A stretch of 64,000 nucleotides of DNA, from NCBI GenBank assembly GCA_050789445.1, contig JAILXR010000001.1:558001-622000 (forward strand). Reading direction: 5' to 3'. The DNA is from JAWSVE01 sp050789445. GTDB taxonomy: Bacteria; Pseudomonadota; Gammaproteobacteria; Pseudomonadales; Cellvibrionaceae. The position numbers and the translations under genes are program-made. Shown piece by piece: positions 25,222 through 34,637 of the stretch. The first letter of the stretch is position 1; each line of letters opens with the position of its first letter. Below the pieces are notes generated by a model that saw only the letters and a list, made by a program, of their open reading frames with translations, had not been told where the DNA came from and ran no database searches.

Positions 25222-25478
25222 AGATTGTTTGGGGCTTTTACCGACAGAGCTGAGCAGTCGCTCTGTGTTCGTTCGTTGTTCTCAAACACTCTCTCCCGTA
25301 TAATCCCCGCTCTTTTGGTTACCCTCCAAATTATTATTTATTAGCACTGCTCTTGCTGATTAACAAGCGCTTAGCTTACTGAGCATTTTTCGATTTACAT
25401 TGTTGCTCTCTTTGTTGAAAGACACTTCAAGCTGACTACCTAGCTGACTCAATAGAACAAACATTAACGGATAATTTT

Positions 25479-26972
25479 ATGTTATTACATTCAACCAAAA
25501 ATGATTGGTTTGGAAATATTCGCGGCGACATTTTAGCGGGGCTGGTTGTTGCTCTTGCACTGATTCCAGAAGCTATTGCGTTTTCAATTATAGCTGGTGT
25601 CGATCCAAAAATTGGTTTGTATGCATCGTTTTGTATTGCAGTAGTGATTGCGTTTGTCGGTGGGCGTCCAGGGATGATATCTGCTGCAACCGGCGCAATG
25701 GCGTTATTGATGGTGACGCTCGTTAAAGAACACGGTTTACAATATTTATTGGCCGCAACATTATTGACAGGTTTTTTTCAAATTGTCATGGGCTATTTAA
25801 AACTCGGTAGTTTAATGAGTTTTGTTTCCCGTTCAGTAGTCACCGGTTTTGTTAATGCGTTAGCAATATTAATATTTATGGCGCAATTACCTGAATTAAC
25901 CAATGTTACATGGCATGTGTATGCAATGACTGCCGCAGGCTTAGGTATTATATATTTGTTTCCGTTAATTCCTGTGATCGGTAAAACAATTCCTTCACCA
26001 TTAATTTGTATTTTATCATTAACTGCTTTTGCATTAATTATTGGTTTAGATATTCGTTCTGTTGGTGATATGGGAGAATTGCCAGATACATTACCATTAT
26101 TTTTGTGGCCTGATGTTCCTTTAAATTTCGAAACATTAAAAATTATTTTTCCGTATTCTGCTGCGTTAGCTATTGTAGGTTTATTGGAATCATTAATGAC
26201 GGCGACGATTGTCGACGATCTTACAGATACCTCTAGTGATAAAAATAGAGAGTGTAAAGGACAGGGTATAGCAAACATTGCCTCAGGTATGCTGGGCGGA
26301 ATGGCTGGTTGTGCCATGATTGGGCAATCTGTTATTAACGTAAAATCCGGTGGGCGGGGGCGATTGTCTACTTTAGTTGCCGGTAGTGTTTTGCTGATTA
26401 TGGTCGTCTTTTTAAATGATTGGGTAGCAAAAATTCCAATGGCTGCATTAGTTGCGGTAATGATTATGGTGTCGATAGGAACCTTTGATTGGGGTTCTAT
26501 TAAAAATTTAAAAAAGTATCCGTTATCAAGCAATATAGTCATGATTGCAACAGTAGCTGTAGTTGTCTGGACGCATAATCTAGCATTTGGTGTTTTTGTT
26601 GGCGTCCTTTTAGCTGCGTTATTTTTTGCAAATAAAGTAAGTCACTTTATGTATGTAGAAAAAGAATTAGATGAAGAAAAAAGCGTGCGAACCTATCGTG
26701 TTCATGGGCAAGTATTTTTTAACTCTGCGAGCAAATTTTTGAGTCAGTTTGAATTTAAAGAAGCTGTTTCTAAAGTTGTTATTGATGTCAGTAGAGCACA
26801 TTTTTGGGATATCTCTGGAGTGCACTCTTTAGATATGGCAGTGATTAAATTTAGACGAGAAGGCGCCGATGTTGAGTTGATAGGCTTAAACGAAGCAAGT
26901 GAAACTATCGTCGATAGATTTGGTGTTCATGATAAACCGGAAGAATTAGAACGCGTACTTGGAGGCCACTAA
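25479..26972 (+). CDS. SulP-family anion transporter with STAS domain
   Basis: Inner-membrane anion transporter of 497 residues, of the SulP/SLC26 family. Around eleven or more hydrophobic segments fill residues 15-390. The signature ALALIPEAIAFSIIAGVDPKIGLYASF lies near 24-50 and the family-typical IVDDLTDTSSDKNRECKGQGIANIASG near 243-271. A short STAS domain (about 405-497) ends the protein. The short form resembles bicarbonate or sulfate transporters of marine bacteria. It overlaps by one base (TAATG) a universal stress protein gene, an arrangement often seen with this subtype. The substrate, bicarbonate or sulfate, cannot be decided from sequence alone. Confidence 0.85.
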   Translation: MLLHSTKNDWFGNIRGDILAGLVVALALIPEAIAFSIIAGVDPKIGLYASFCIAVVIAFVGGRPGMISAATGAMALLMVTLVKEHGLQYLLAATLLTGFFQIVMGYLKLGSLMSFVSRSVVTGFVNALAILIFMAQLPELTNVTWHVYAMTAAGLGIIYLFPLIPVIGKTIPSPLICILSLTAFALIIGLDIRSVGDMGELPDTLPLFLWPDVPLNFETLKIIFPYSAALAIVGLLESLMTATIVDDLTDTSSDKNRECKGQGIANIASGMLGGMAGCAMIGQSVINVKSGGRGRLSTLVAGSVLLIMVVFLNDWVAKIPMAALVAVMIMVSIGTFDWGSIKNLKKYPLSSNIVMIATVAVVVWTHNLAFGVFVGVLLAALFFANKVSHFMYVEKELDEEKSVRTYRVHGQVFFNSASKFLSQFEFKEAVSKVVIDVSRAHFWDISGVHSLDMAVIKFRREGADVELIGLNEASETIVDRFGVHDKPEELERVLGGH

Positions 26973-27850
26973 TGGAGAATAATACAAAGAATAAACCCAT
27001 GGTATTAAGTTGTATCGATGGTTCAAGTTTTAGTGAAGCTGTTTGTGATTACTCTAACTGGATTGCAAAAACCGTTAATGCTCCATTGACTTTTTTACAC
27101 ACTATTGAACATCACCAAATGCCTGCTGTAGCTGATTTAAGCGGGTCCATTGGTCTTGGTGCTTCTGAAGATCTTCTGAATGAATTAACGGAAGTAGAAC
27201 AAAGCCGCGGAAAGTTGCTTATTAAAAAAGGTAATCTGATGCTGCAAGCTGCAAAGCAAAAAGCAGCTGAAGCAAAGGTTGAGAATATTAATATTCGTCA
27301 ACGACATGGGAGCCTAGAAGAAGCATTGATTGAATTAGAAGATTCAATTCGTGTCCTGGTCGTGGGTATTCGAGGTGAACAACACGAGAGTAAATCAGGG
27401 GGTGTAGGGGAGCAATTAGAAACGATTATTCGTTCACTACATAAACCGATTCTTGTCGTTAATAAAACATTTTCTTTACCAGAAAAAATCATGCTGGCTT
27501 ATGACGGTGGTGACGCCGCAAAGAAAGCTCTTGATATGGTCATCTCAAGCCCTTTGTTTAAATCAACGCCTTGCCATTTAGTACACGTTGTTAGCGACGA
27601 AAACCATGTGGCTAATGACGCAATATTACAAGAAGCTGAAAATAAATTAAAAGTAGCAGGTATCGATGTGACTGCCGTAACTCTTGCTGGAAAAATTGAA
27701 GAAGTTCTCGCTGGATATCAAGCAAATAATCATATTGATCTCACGCTAATGGGAGCGTTTAGTCATAATCGCGTGAGGGATTTTTTATTGGGTAGCTTTA
27801 CCGCCAAAATGTTAGAAGCTACTCAACGGCCGCTTTTATTGTTGCGTTGA
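26972..27850 (+). CDS. Tandem universal stress protein
   Basis: Protein of 292 residues with two UspA-type domains, the first from about 10 to 155, the second from about 165 to 292. The second domain ends with LMGAFSHNRVRDFLLGSFTAKMLEATQRPLLLLR, including the G-x9-G-S/T type nucleotide-binding pattern. It is translationally coupled to the SulP transporter and probably modulates it or senses nucleotides; that is inference. A hairpin follows at 27862. Confidence 0.85.
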   Translation: MENNTKNKPMVLSCIDGSSFSEAVCDYSNWIAKTVNAPLTFLHTIEHHQMPAVADLSGSIGLGASEDLLNELTEVEQSRGKLLIKKGNLMLQAAKQKAAEAKVENINIRQRHGSLEEALIELEDSIRVLVVGIRGEQHESKSGGVGEQLETIIRSLHKPILVVNKTFSLPEKIMLAYDGGDAAKKALDMVISSPLFKSTPCHLVHVVSDENHVANDAILQEAENKLKVAGIDVTAVTLAGKIEEVLAGYQANNHIDLTLMGAFSHNRVRDFLLGSFTAKMLEATQRPLLLLR

Positions 27851-27861
27851 AATAATTGTAG

Positions 27862-27881
27862 TTAGCGGCTTATGCCGCTAA
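27862..27881. terminator. Hairpin between convergent genes
   Basis: TTAGCGGC and GCCGCTAA, 8-bp perfect arms with a 4-base loop, between the stress protein gene and the convergent DUF1330 gene. It lacks a T run, so termination is plausible but unproven. Confidence 0.5.
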
Positions 27882-27899
27882 TACTCGTTGCTTATTGTG

Positions 27900-28181
27900 T
27901 TAGCCAATAAGTTGAAAATTAGCATCCATTCCTTGATCTCGTAAATCAATTAATGCCTGGTATTGCGGCGAGCTGTACCAATCTTCTGCAAATGCTTTTG
28001 TGGGGAAGGCAATAATGACTTGGTTTTCGTAATCAGATTTTCCATTTAGCGGTTGAGAAATCCCTTTCGCTAAGAATTCCCCTTGAAATTGTGCAATGGT
28101 CGGTGCCGCTTTGGCGCCGTATTCTTGTATAAGTTCTTTGTTTTTAGGTGTAAAACCTACAATCACATAAGCTGTCATCAT
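27900..28181 (-). CDS. DUF1330 family protein
   Basis: Protein of 93 residues of the DUF1330 family, a ferredoxin-like (dimeric alpha/beta barrel) fold. It shows MTAYVIVGFTPKNKELIQEYGAKAAPTIAQFQGEFL and VIIAFPTKAFAEDWYSSPQYQAL, both typical. The family's biochemical role is unknown. It is divergent from a LysR-type regulator, which probably controls it. AGG lies eight bases before the start. Confidence 0.85.
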   Translation of the reverse strand: MMTAYVIVGFTPKNKELIQEYGAKAAPTIAQFQGEFLAKGISQPLNGKSDYENQVIIAFPTKAFAEDWYSSPQYQALIDLRDQGMDANFQLIG

Positions 28182-28296
28182 TACCTCCAGTAGTGAGTTT
28201 GTTTGCGTATTTAGCTTGTCAAAAACAAGAGAGATAATGCTATCAGCAATTAAATATGAAACAATATAGATTAAATTTAATTACTGTTTAGCTAAA

Positions 28297-29193
28297 ATGA
28301 ACAATACAAAACAGCTCTCTCGCTTAATGACCTTTACTGTCGTCGCCCAAAAAAAATCATTTACAGAAGCCGCTAAGCATCTGCAAATATCGAAGTCGGC
28401 CGTTAGTCAACAAGTGACTCTTTTAGAGTCTGAGCTGGGAGTTAGATTATTGAATCGAACTACAAGAGAATTGTCACTGACAGCTATAGGTACAAAATTA
28501 TTAGAGCGATGTACAGTTTTACAGGATCAACTGTCGTTGGTGTTTAGTGATTTAGCCGACGCTGGTGTGAGCCCTCGTGGCCGCTTTGCTATTACGTATC
28601 CACACAGTCTAGAGTCAACAATCATCTTGCCGGCAATAGAGCAGCTTTGTAAGGAATTTCCTGATTTGGAGCCTGTACTCATTGCTGATGATGACACTCT
28701 CGACTTGGTCGAGAATCAAATAGATGTTGCTATTCATGTTGGCGAATTACCGGATAGCAGTTATAGAGCTTTGCCGATAGGCTCTTTAACCGAGCTATTT
28801 TGTGCTACACCGTTTTATTTAAATAAAAATGGTGATATCTCTTCGATAGAAGAATTGTCTCAGCATCGTTGGATTTCTACTTCTTGGCAAAAAGCAAACA
28901 CAAAAATAGCCTGTAAAAAAAATGAAAAAAAAGAAACTGTTACTCTGAATGAATTTGCAAAAACAAATACATTGCCTGCAGCAATTGGTATGACATTGCA
29001 AAATTTAGGCATCGCTTTAGTTCCTGATATTCTAGCGCGCCCATTATTTAAAACAGGAGATTTAGTTCAAATTGCTAAGCACTTAATCGGTCCCGAGTGG
29101 CCTGTCTACACCGTTCATGCCTATCAAAAAGAAAAGCCTATCCATCTCACACGTTTTCATCAGCTCATTTGTCGTAGCTTCGAAGGGGTTTAA
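28297..29193 (+). CDS. LysR-family transcription regulator
   Basis: Regulator of 298 residues. The N-terminal winged helix reads KSFTEAAKHLQISKSAVSQQVTLLESELGVRLLNRTTR (about 20-57). The effector-binding domain follows, with a short insert of several Lys residues near 205-212. It is divergent from the DUF1330 gene, the usual layout for a LysR regulator and its target. There is little Shine-Dalgarno sequence before the ATG. The effector is unknown. Confidence 0.9.
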   Translation: MNNTKQLSRLMTFTVVAQKKSFTEAAKHLQISKSAVSQQVTLLESELGVRLLNRTTRELSLTAIGTKLLERCTVLQDQLSLVFSDLADAGVSPRGRFAITYPHSLESTIILPAIEQLCKEFPDLEPVLIADDDTLDLVENQIDVAIHVGELPDSSYRALPIGSLTELFCATPFYLNKNGDISSIEELSQHRWISTSWQKANTKIACKKNEKKETVTLNEFAKTNTLPAAIGMTLQNLGIALVPDILARPLFKTGDLVQIAKHLIGPEWPVYTVHAYQKEKPIHLTRFHQLICRSFEGV

Positions 29194-29372
29194 AGTTCTC
29201 TTTTGGTTTCAGGAAAAAAACACACGTCATAACCTTTCTAAAAAATAGAGTAGAGGTGATATGAATATAATACGTTGCCTTTTAGGTCAGTTGATGTACT
29301 CTTGAGTGACATCCTCGTTTTGTCATTTATCTATCATCTGGTAGTTGGCTCAGCGCCCAAATAGGCCGCCCA

Positions 29373-30023
29373 ATGACAATTCCTCGTTTAAGCTACCAAA
29401 CCGTTGAGTTTGGCGATATCGATATTCATCTCTGCACTCTTCGTAATAAACAACAATTTCACGATCCAGACGACATCGCAAAAAAACTCGGGATATGTTC
29501 TGCATCTTGGCCAATGTTTGGCGTAATCTGGCCGTCAAGTTTAGTTCTCGCAAATTTTATTTTTGGATATAAAGTAGGGTCGAAGAGAATATTAGAAATT
29601 GGATGTGGTATGGCATTAACCAGTTTACTGTTGAACAAGCAGCACGCAGATATAACAGCAACGGATTATCATCCAGAAGTAGGAAGCTTTTTACTCAGAA
29701 ACACAAAGCTTAATGAAGATAATCCAATTGATTTTCAGCAAGTAGACTGGGGTGGCAGTCAAGACACTCTCGGACTTTTTGACTTAATAATCGGTAGCGA
29801 CTTGCTCTATGAGGATGGTCATATCGATTTGCTATCTAAGTTTATAGAAGCTCATGCAAAACCAGAATGTGAAGTAATTATTGTTGACCCAGGTCGAGGT
29901 AGAAAGAATAAGTTAAGTGCAAGGATGATTGAATTTGGCTACAGTTCTGATCATATCAAACCAGATCATACTGACTACCTAGAAAAAGATTTCAAAGGAT
30001 ATATTTTAAAATTTAAACGATAG
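29373..30023 (+). CDS. Class I SAM-dependent methyltransferase (METTL23/Methyltransf_16-like)
   Basis: Cytosolic methyltransferase of 216 residues. The SAM-binding loop is ILEIGCGMALTSLLL (about 71-85), followed by TATDYHPEVGSFL with an acidic residue for the ribose and by FDLIIGSDLLYEDGH (about 136-150). This combination, with IWPSSLVLANF before the loop, fits the Methyltransf_16 family, which methylates lysine side chains in proteins. The target is unknown. It stands alone. Confidence 0.8.
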   Translation: MTIPRLSYQTVEFGDIDIHLCTLRNKQQFHDPDDIAKKLGICSASWPMFGVIWPSSLVLANFIFGYKVGSKRILEIGCGMALTSLLLNKQHADITATDYHPEVGSFLLRNTKLNEDNPIDFQQVDWGGSQDTLGLFDLIIGSDLLYEDGHIDLLSKFIEAHAKPECEVIIVDPGRGRKNKLSARMIEFGYSSDHIKPDHTDYLEKDFKGYILKFKR

Positions 30024-30081
30024 CTTTTAGACATTTAATGATAAATTTTTATATGTATAACGGCTGTGATCTAGCATGTAT

Positions 30082-30105
30082 TTTTAGTTTTAGTTTTAGT
30101 TTTAG
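30082..30105 (+). repeat. Four tandem copies of TTTTAG
   Basis: TTTTAG is repeated four times at 30082-30105, overlapping the stop codon of the metal-dependent hydrolase gene. The repeat is short and may be slipped-strand variation. No function is apparent. Confidence 0.8.
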
Positions 30106-31118
30106 TTATTGTCTATTGTTGTGTGGTTAAACAACATGCCAAAAAAATCCTTTCTGTCAGTCTCTGTCATCGTGCGATAAGTATTATATGTGACGTGTTG
30201 GTTGGGTTCTTCAAGGGGTAGTTCAATGCCCCAAAGCGGACGGATACTTGTTGGAAGCATAGCGTAGCGTACATCACCCAAGACATTGTGGTGCTCCGAA
30301 TGCCATACCAAAAAGCCATCAGAAAATAACTCGAAGCGCTCAATGTCACGATAGACCGTCATCTGATTTGTCAATTGCGGCAAGTCACGCTTGATATCAA
30401 ATGCTTTCGCCTTGTTCCCCGTAAAAAATTTATCATTGCCTGACAGGCCTACACGCACTGCATCTACGTAGTAGTTTTCATCCGCTTTGTATATAGAACG
30501 CCAAAGAATTAGGTTGCCGATGGTAGGTTTGACTATCAGCCGTTCCGCAGTATGTCCTCTTTGTTGAGCCTTTATAAGTGCAAAAGATTCAGCTCGGTCA
30601 TGTTGAATTACGCCGAGTGAAAGATAGGAGGCGACGAAGACTATACCAATTCGTGCTGCAAGAGGTTTGTATTTTACCGCTCCAAAGATAATGGCTGCGA
30701 TTAATATTAGAGAGAAAATCGGATCGAAGATTGAAATGATACTCCAAGCAGTTCGACCATCACTGAACGGCCACAGCAAGTGAGTACCGTAACTCGTGCA
30801 GGCATCTAGAAAGCCTGCGGTGGCGTATCCGAGAAATGCGTAAAGGTAGATTTTTTTAAATGCTAATCGGTTTTGTAATAGAGGCCAGAGTAGCAGTGAT
30901 GCCAATAGTGCACCGACGGGAATAAACAATAATGCATGAGTGAAATGACGATGGTATTCAAGGGACAGGAGGGGATCTTGAATAGAGCGAATGAAGATAT
31001 CAGCATCGGCTAGTAAAGGAGCGCAGAAGCCAATAAAAGAGGCTAGCCGAGCCTCGTTAGGTTTTGCGCCAGCTTGTGCAACAGTTGCACCAAGTAAACC
31101 TTGAGTGATTATGTCCAT
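30102..31118 (-). CDS. YdjM-like membrane-bound metal-dependent hydrolase
   Basis: Inner-membrane protein of 338 residues of the YdjM/DUF457 family. It begins MDIITQGLLGATVAQAG, and the predicted metal ligands include the HRHFTHALLF segment (about 57-66), LDACTSYGTHLLWPFSDGRT (about 104-123) and Asp and His residues of the membrane helices. Four or five hydrophobic segments occupy residues 45-185. The C-terminal ~150 residues are soluble. The substrate is unknown; some relatives are LexA-controlled, but I see no LexA box here. Confidence 0.85.
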   Translation of the reverse strand: MDIITQGLLGATVAQAGAKPNEARLASFIGFCAPLLADADIFIRSIQDPLLSLEYHRHFTHALLFIPVGALLASLLLWPLLQNRLAFKKIYLYAFLGYATAGFLDACTSYGTHLLWPFSDGRTAWSIISIFDPIFSLILIAAIIFGAVKYKPLAARIGIVFVASYLSLGVIQHDRAESFALIKAQQRGHTAERLIVKPTIGNLILWRSIYKADENYYVDAVRVGLSGNDKFFTGNKAKAFDIKRDLPQLTNQMTVYRDIERFELFSDGFLVWHSEHHNVLGDVRYAMLPTSIRPLWGIELPLEEPNQHVTYNTYRTMTETDRKDFFGMLFNHTTIDNN

Positions 31119-31204
31119 TTTTATGGTTATGTGTTTTGTCGAGTCATTAGAAAAATAAAATAATTTATTTGCTCTGTGTTTTTCGTCTCATCTGGAGTGA
31201 CATT

Positions 31205-31420
31205 TCAAACTATTGAAACATACAATGCTTCAACTTTATCTCTGGCCCATTGTGTTTTTCGTAAGAATTTTAATGATGATTTAATTGAGGGATCACTCTT
31301 AAAGCAATTGATGTTGACTCTTTGAGCCAGACCGTCCCATCCATAATGATCCACCAATTTTTTAATAATCATCTCAAGTGTAACGCCATGTAATGGATCA
31401 TTTGGCTGTTCTTTATTCAT
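31205..31420 (-). CDS. VF530-family small protein
   Basis: Protein of 71 residues of the VF530 (DUF2132) family, with the invariant PLHGVTLEMIIKKLVDHYGW and SDPSIKSSLKFLRKTQWARDKVEALY segments. The family is thought to bind DNA, from its structure. Single copy, minus strand, in a run of small conserved genes. There is a modest purine-rich stretch before the ATG. Confidence 0.85.
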   Translation of the reverse strand: MNKEQPNDPLHGVTLEMIIKKLVDHYGWDGLAQRVNINCFKSDPSIKSSLKFLRKTQWARDKVEALYVSIV

Positions 31421-31488
31421 GAACTAACACACCAATATTTTTTAGGGTTTGCGGTAAAAAGTGCCGAGCATTCGAAACGTCTCTGAAT

Positions 31489-31911
31489 CTAGCTTGCTAA
31501 TAACTTTGTCAGCAATTCATCTATTTCTGCTTTAAGCGAGTCATCTTCAATTTTCTTTGCGTTGATTTTTGCAGCTTGGAGATTTTTGATCGCGGCGTCG
31601 GTTTGATCTAATTGAAGTTGCAGTGTTGCCATAGAGAATGCGATTGATGACATATAATCTTTCGAGTCAATCGCAATCGATTTTTTTAGTGCTTTTTCAT
31701 AGACTTTTACGGCATCTTCTAGTTCTTCTGTAAAGTCAGCAAGAGCTTCCCATTGAACGGGGTGATCTTTATCGGTATTTTCGTTATCAATACAAATAGT
31801 TTTTAGCTCTGCATAAAGAGCATCGAACGCCTCTTGGTCTTCTTTATTGGCAGCCTTCATTAGCTGTTCAGCCAAACTATGGACGGACTTGTATATTTTG
31901 GTGTTCATCAT
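31489..31911 (-). CDS. Small TPR-like protein
   Basis: Helical protein of 140 residues, with two or three TPR-like helix pairs (ALADFTEELEDAVKVYEKALKKSIAI, about 56-81, and SMATLQLQLDQTDAAIKNLQAAK, about 93-115). No signal peptide or membrane segment. It probably mediates protein contacts. The family is not one I can name. It sits between VF530 and the YehS homologue on the same strand. Confidence 0.65.
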   Translation of the reverse strand: MMNTKIYKSVHSLAEQLMKAANKEDQEAFDALYAELKTICIDNENTDKDHPVQWEALADFTEELEDAVKVYEKALKKSIAIDSKDYMSSIAFSMATLQLQLDQTDAAIKNLQAAKINAKKIEDDSLKAEIDELLTKLLAS

Positions 31912-31961
31912 TACCTATCAACTTTTTTTAAAAAACAAATCAATAATTAAAATTAATTTTT

Positions 31962-32423
31962 TCAATTATTTCTGTAGTACTTTTCCATCCCATCAAGAAA
32001 GTTACGCAGTAATTGATCTAGGCATTCTCGATAGTTTTTGTGGTCAGGGCGACGAAATAGGGCGCTCAACTCATGCTTGCTTAAAGTGAATCCGTTCAGT
32101 TTAAGTATCTCAAGTAAATCATCGGCTTGTAGATTTAGAGCGATTTTCAATTTCCGTAACACAACGTTATTACTCAGAACAGTTTCAGGCTCAGGTATGC
32201 CGTCATCTTTAGCGCCTCTTTTCTTTATGATGAGCCCATTAAGAAAACGAGCAAGCATTTCATCTTCACACAAAATAAAGTCAGGTTCTTCTTCGCGTGC
32301 AAGCCAAGTGGTCAATTCAGACTTACTTGCTTCATACCCACCCAGCTTAAAGAGCGAAAGCATTAGCGGATCGCTAAAATCAAACATGTAACGCACTCGG
32401 CGCAAGATATCGTTATTGTTGAT
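31962..32423 (-). CDS. yehS: YehS/DUF1456-family protein with probable AUC start
   Basis: Homologue of E. coli YehS, with the two DUF1456 repeats, the second near RKLKIALNLQADDLLEILKLNGFTLSKHELSALFRRPDHKNYRECLDQ. The conserved N-terminus NNDILRRVRY is present only if translation begins upstream of the first conventional start codon in frame, a TTG at 32405. In that upstream stretch the only starts are AUC codons at 32426 and 32423. AGGAGG lies seven bases before the second AUC, which also gives the same N-terminal length as E. coli YehS. An AUC start is rare, so a sequencing error or a real non-standard start is possible. The upstream gene ends in TAATC, where most genes would have TAATG. Confidence 0.7.
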   Translation of the reverse strand: MNNNDILRRVRYMFDFSDPLMLSLFKLGGYEASKSELTTWLAREEEPDFILCEDEMLARFLNGLIIKKRGAKDDGIPEPETVLSNNVVLRKLKIALNLQADDLLEILKLNGFTLSKHELSALFRRPDHKNYRECLDQLLRNFLDGMEKYYRNN

Positions 32424-32425
32424 GA

Positions 32426-32728
32426 TTAGTCCTCCTGTTCAAACGGTTCTTTATTTGCCCCAATGGCTTTGGGTGTGAGTTCCACATAAATAGTCATAAT
32501 GTTGTTGGCGACAAGCTCGTCAATATGTTTTGTCAGTGAAGACAAGGGTAGCTCAACTGCTGTTTCTTCAGATTGTCCAAATTTACAATCAAATCCCCAA
32601 TACTTAGCGCCAGATGGCAGAGGTTTTTTACGTTCTTTTTTGAGATAGTTTTTGATGTGATGCTTTACCGAGTCTACGACGCGAGGCACTTTGATTCTAG
32701 GGTTGTCTAAGTTAAAGGTCTTTTTCAT
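32426..32728 (-). CDS. DUF6172 family protein
   Basis: Protein of 100 residues that looks like the DUF6172 family: MKKTFNLDNPRIKVPRVVDSVKHHIKNYLKKERKKPLP and then YWGFDCKFGQSEETAVEL. The function is unknown. The gene is directly upstream of the YehS homologue and its TAA stop overlaps the possible AUC start, so both are probably transcribed and translated together. Confidence 0.75.
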   Translation of the reverse strand: MKKTFNLDNPRIKVPRVVDSVKHHIKNYLKKERKKPLPSGAKYWGFDCKFGQSEETAVELPLSSLTKHIDELVANNIMTIYVELTPKAIGANKEPFEQED

Positions 32729-32966
32729 TGAGATCCTACAGAGGTGGGTAGCGACATTCGCTGGGAGTTTCTAATGGCGCGCAGTGTAATGTTTATCTGG
32801 GGATTCTACCATTACTTGGGACTAAGCTCATGGCTATGAGTTTAGTAAAAGAGCATAAAAGTATACTAATGATGAATTTATATCGATTGAATGACTCTTG
32901 TGGTGTTTAAGTCATAGCCGCCATAGGTTTTGTCGATCATTTAAGAGGGGCTTTAATAAGCGCTAA

Positions 32967-34637
32967 TTAAAAACGACTCAACACATCATCGATCATTACG
33001 ATAGAGCATATTCCGTGTATCACACCCACTTCGCTAACATTCGCAAATAGTAATTGTATATTACTGGAATTACAGAGCGTGCTCTCGTCATTAATACTTT
33101 GCACATAACCAGTTAAATCATCTGTCAGTTCATCTGTATTAGCTTGCGCAACAAGTCGATCGTAATCAGAGTGGTAAAAATAAACATCAAGCGTTGGATC
33201 TGCGAAAGCCACTTCAGGATTGCTAATGTTGGTAAAACTACTGAGCTGTAATAACGCTTTTAGTTGATTGTACTCATTGTTGTTAGCAATAAAACCAGAA
33301 ACAAAATTACTCGTGAGCTGATTGCCGTTTATGACATCAGCTTCATTCAAACCAGTCTCCGTATAGTCAAATAATGGCGGTAAAATACGTTCTATCGCAT
33401 AGCTATTAACTAGTTCATCGTTCACATAGCGACAATATTCATTTAAGAAACAAGTACCGTTGGCATAATTGATGATTCCTTTTACGGTGTCATAAACGTT
33501 GTAAGGTCCAGCACCGGTAAACAGTTTCGAGGTGTTAAGTTCGCCTTGGCGCATGTGTAATATTTCTTGCCACGCAGCAACAGCGCTATGCCCACCTTGA
33601 GAGTAACCAATGATAGCAACATCTTTTGCATTAGCCGTTGTCGTCAAAACATCATCATAATTACCAGAGTCAATAACGGTAGAGATGAGGTCAACAGAAT
33701 TTATTCCCGTTTGTTTTGCTTGTAGATATGTTTCTGTGAATGTATTGGTATTACCCAAACCGTAGTTGTCGGGAACAACAACGAGATAGCCACGGCTAGC
33801 AAGTACGATGGCTAAGTTGTACCAAGGCCCAGTGTTATTTTTATCGCTTGGCGTGAGGTCAGTAGAATGGTTTAGTAAAATGATTTCACTTTTCGCTGTA
33901 AAACCGTTAACACCAGTTGTTTCAGGGAATGCAATAAATCCAGAAAGTGTTTGGGTTTGATTGCCCTGCGGATCGATTGACTCATATAAAACAGTTTGAG
34001 TAACAACATCAAATTCTGTTAAAGGATTCAATAAGTTGGGTAGCTCATCATCGGAGATGCTATTTAATATGCTATCGATTACAGCTCCAACTAATGGTGG
34101 CAAATCAAAGCTGTCAACAACGGCATCAAGTAATGAGAGAGGAGTGAGGTTGCCAATGCTGTTTAGGGGTAGAGTTTCTTCTTCATTAACGATAATAAGA
34201 TTGTTAGTCGCCGTGACAGATGGGCGGCTAGTAAATTGAATAGTCGCTTCTCTCGATGTTGATGTTTCTTCAATAGTAAGAGCTTGACTGCTGTTCAGTG
34301 TTAGATCGTCACTGCAAGATAAAAGATGATCAAGTAGTTGATTGCTAGAAGTATCTACAATGTCTTCTGTATTTCGAATAATGATGCGTGAAATATTTAA
34401 GTTGCAAGGAGCTGAATAATTATAACTCAAACTTTCAGGTGCTAGATGACTTAGAGAAAAATGAGGTGTTACCACTGCTGAAACACTACCATTTTGCGGT
34501 AATGAATCGACCAAGCTTAAAATATTATCTGAGTCCGCATCATTGTTCCCACCACTGCTACTTCCACCGCCGCCGCAAGAGGTGATCATAATGGCACATA
34601 TAAGGGCGAATAATATGTTCAATGTGGTGTGCTTCAT
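32967..34637 (-). CDS. Secreted alpha/beta-hydrolase lipoprotein (lipase-like)
   Basis: Lipid-anchored extracytoplasmic esterase or lipase of about 556 residues. I choose the ATG at 34637, preceded by AAGGA, which gives a lipoprotein signal ending in ITSC, followed by a Gly/Ser linker. The nucleophile elbow is GYSQGGHS (about 343-350), and strands around it (IILLNHSTDLTPSDKNN, GYLVVVPDNYGLG) form an alpha/beta-hydrolase core like the secretory lipase group. The acid (LDVYFYHSDYDRL) and a late His (VIHGICS) fit a triad. The substrate is unknown. Confidence 0.8.
   Translation of the reverse strand: MKHTTLNILFALICAIMITSCGGGGSSSGGNNDADSDNILSLVDSLPQNGSVSAVVTPHFSLSHLAPESLSYNYSAPCNLNISRIIIRNTEDIVDTSSNQLLDHLLSCSDDLTLNSSQALTIEETSTSREATIQFTSRPSVTATNNLIIVNEEETLPLNSIGNLTPLSLLDAVVDSFDLPPLVGAVIDSILNSISDDELPNLLNPLTEFDVVTQTVLYESIDPQGNQTQTLSGFIAFPETTGVNGFTAKSEIILLNHSTDLTPSDKNNTGPWYNLAIVLASRGYLVVVPDNYGLGNTNTFTETYLQAKQTGINSVDLISTVIDSGNYDDVLTTTANAKDVAIIGYSQGGHSAVAAWQEILHMRQGELNTSKLFTGAGPYNVYDTVKGIINYANGTCFLNEYCRYVNDELVNSYAIERILPPLFDYTETGLNEADVINGNQLTSNFVSGFIANNNEYNQLKALLQLSSFTNISNPEVAFADPTLDVYFYHSDYDRLVAQANTDELTDDLTGYVQSINDESTLCNSSNIQLLFANVSEVGVIHGICSIVMIDDVLSRF

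Noticed and set aside
25244..25266. Strong terminator after hxlR
   Set aside because: The 7-bp inverted repeat has no T run; noted only as a weak possibility.
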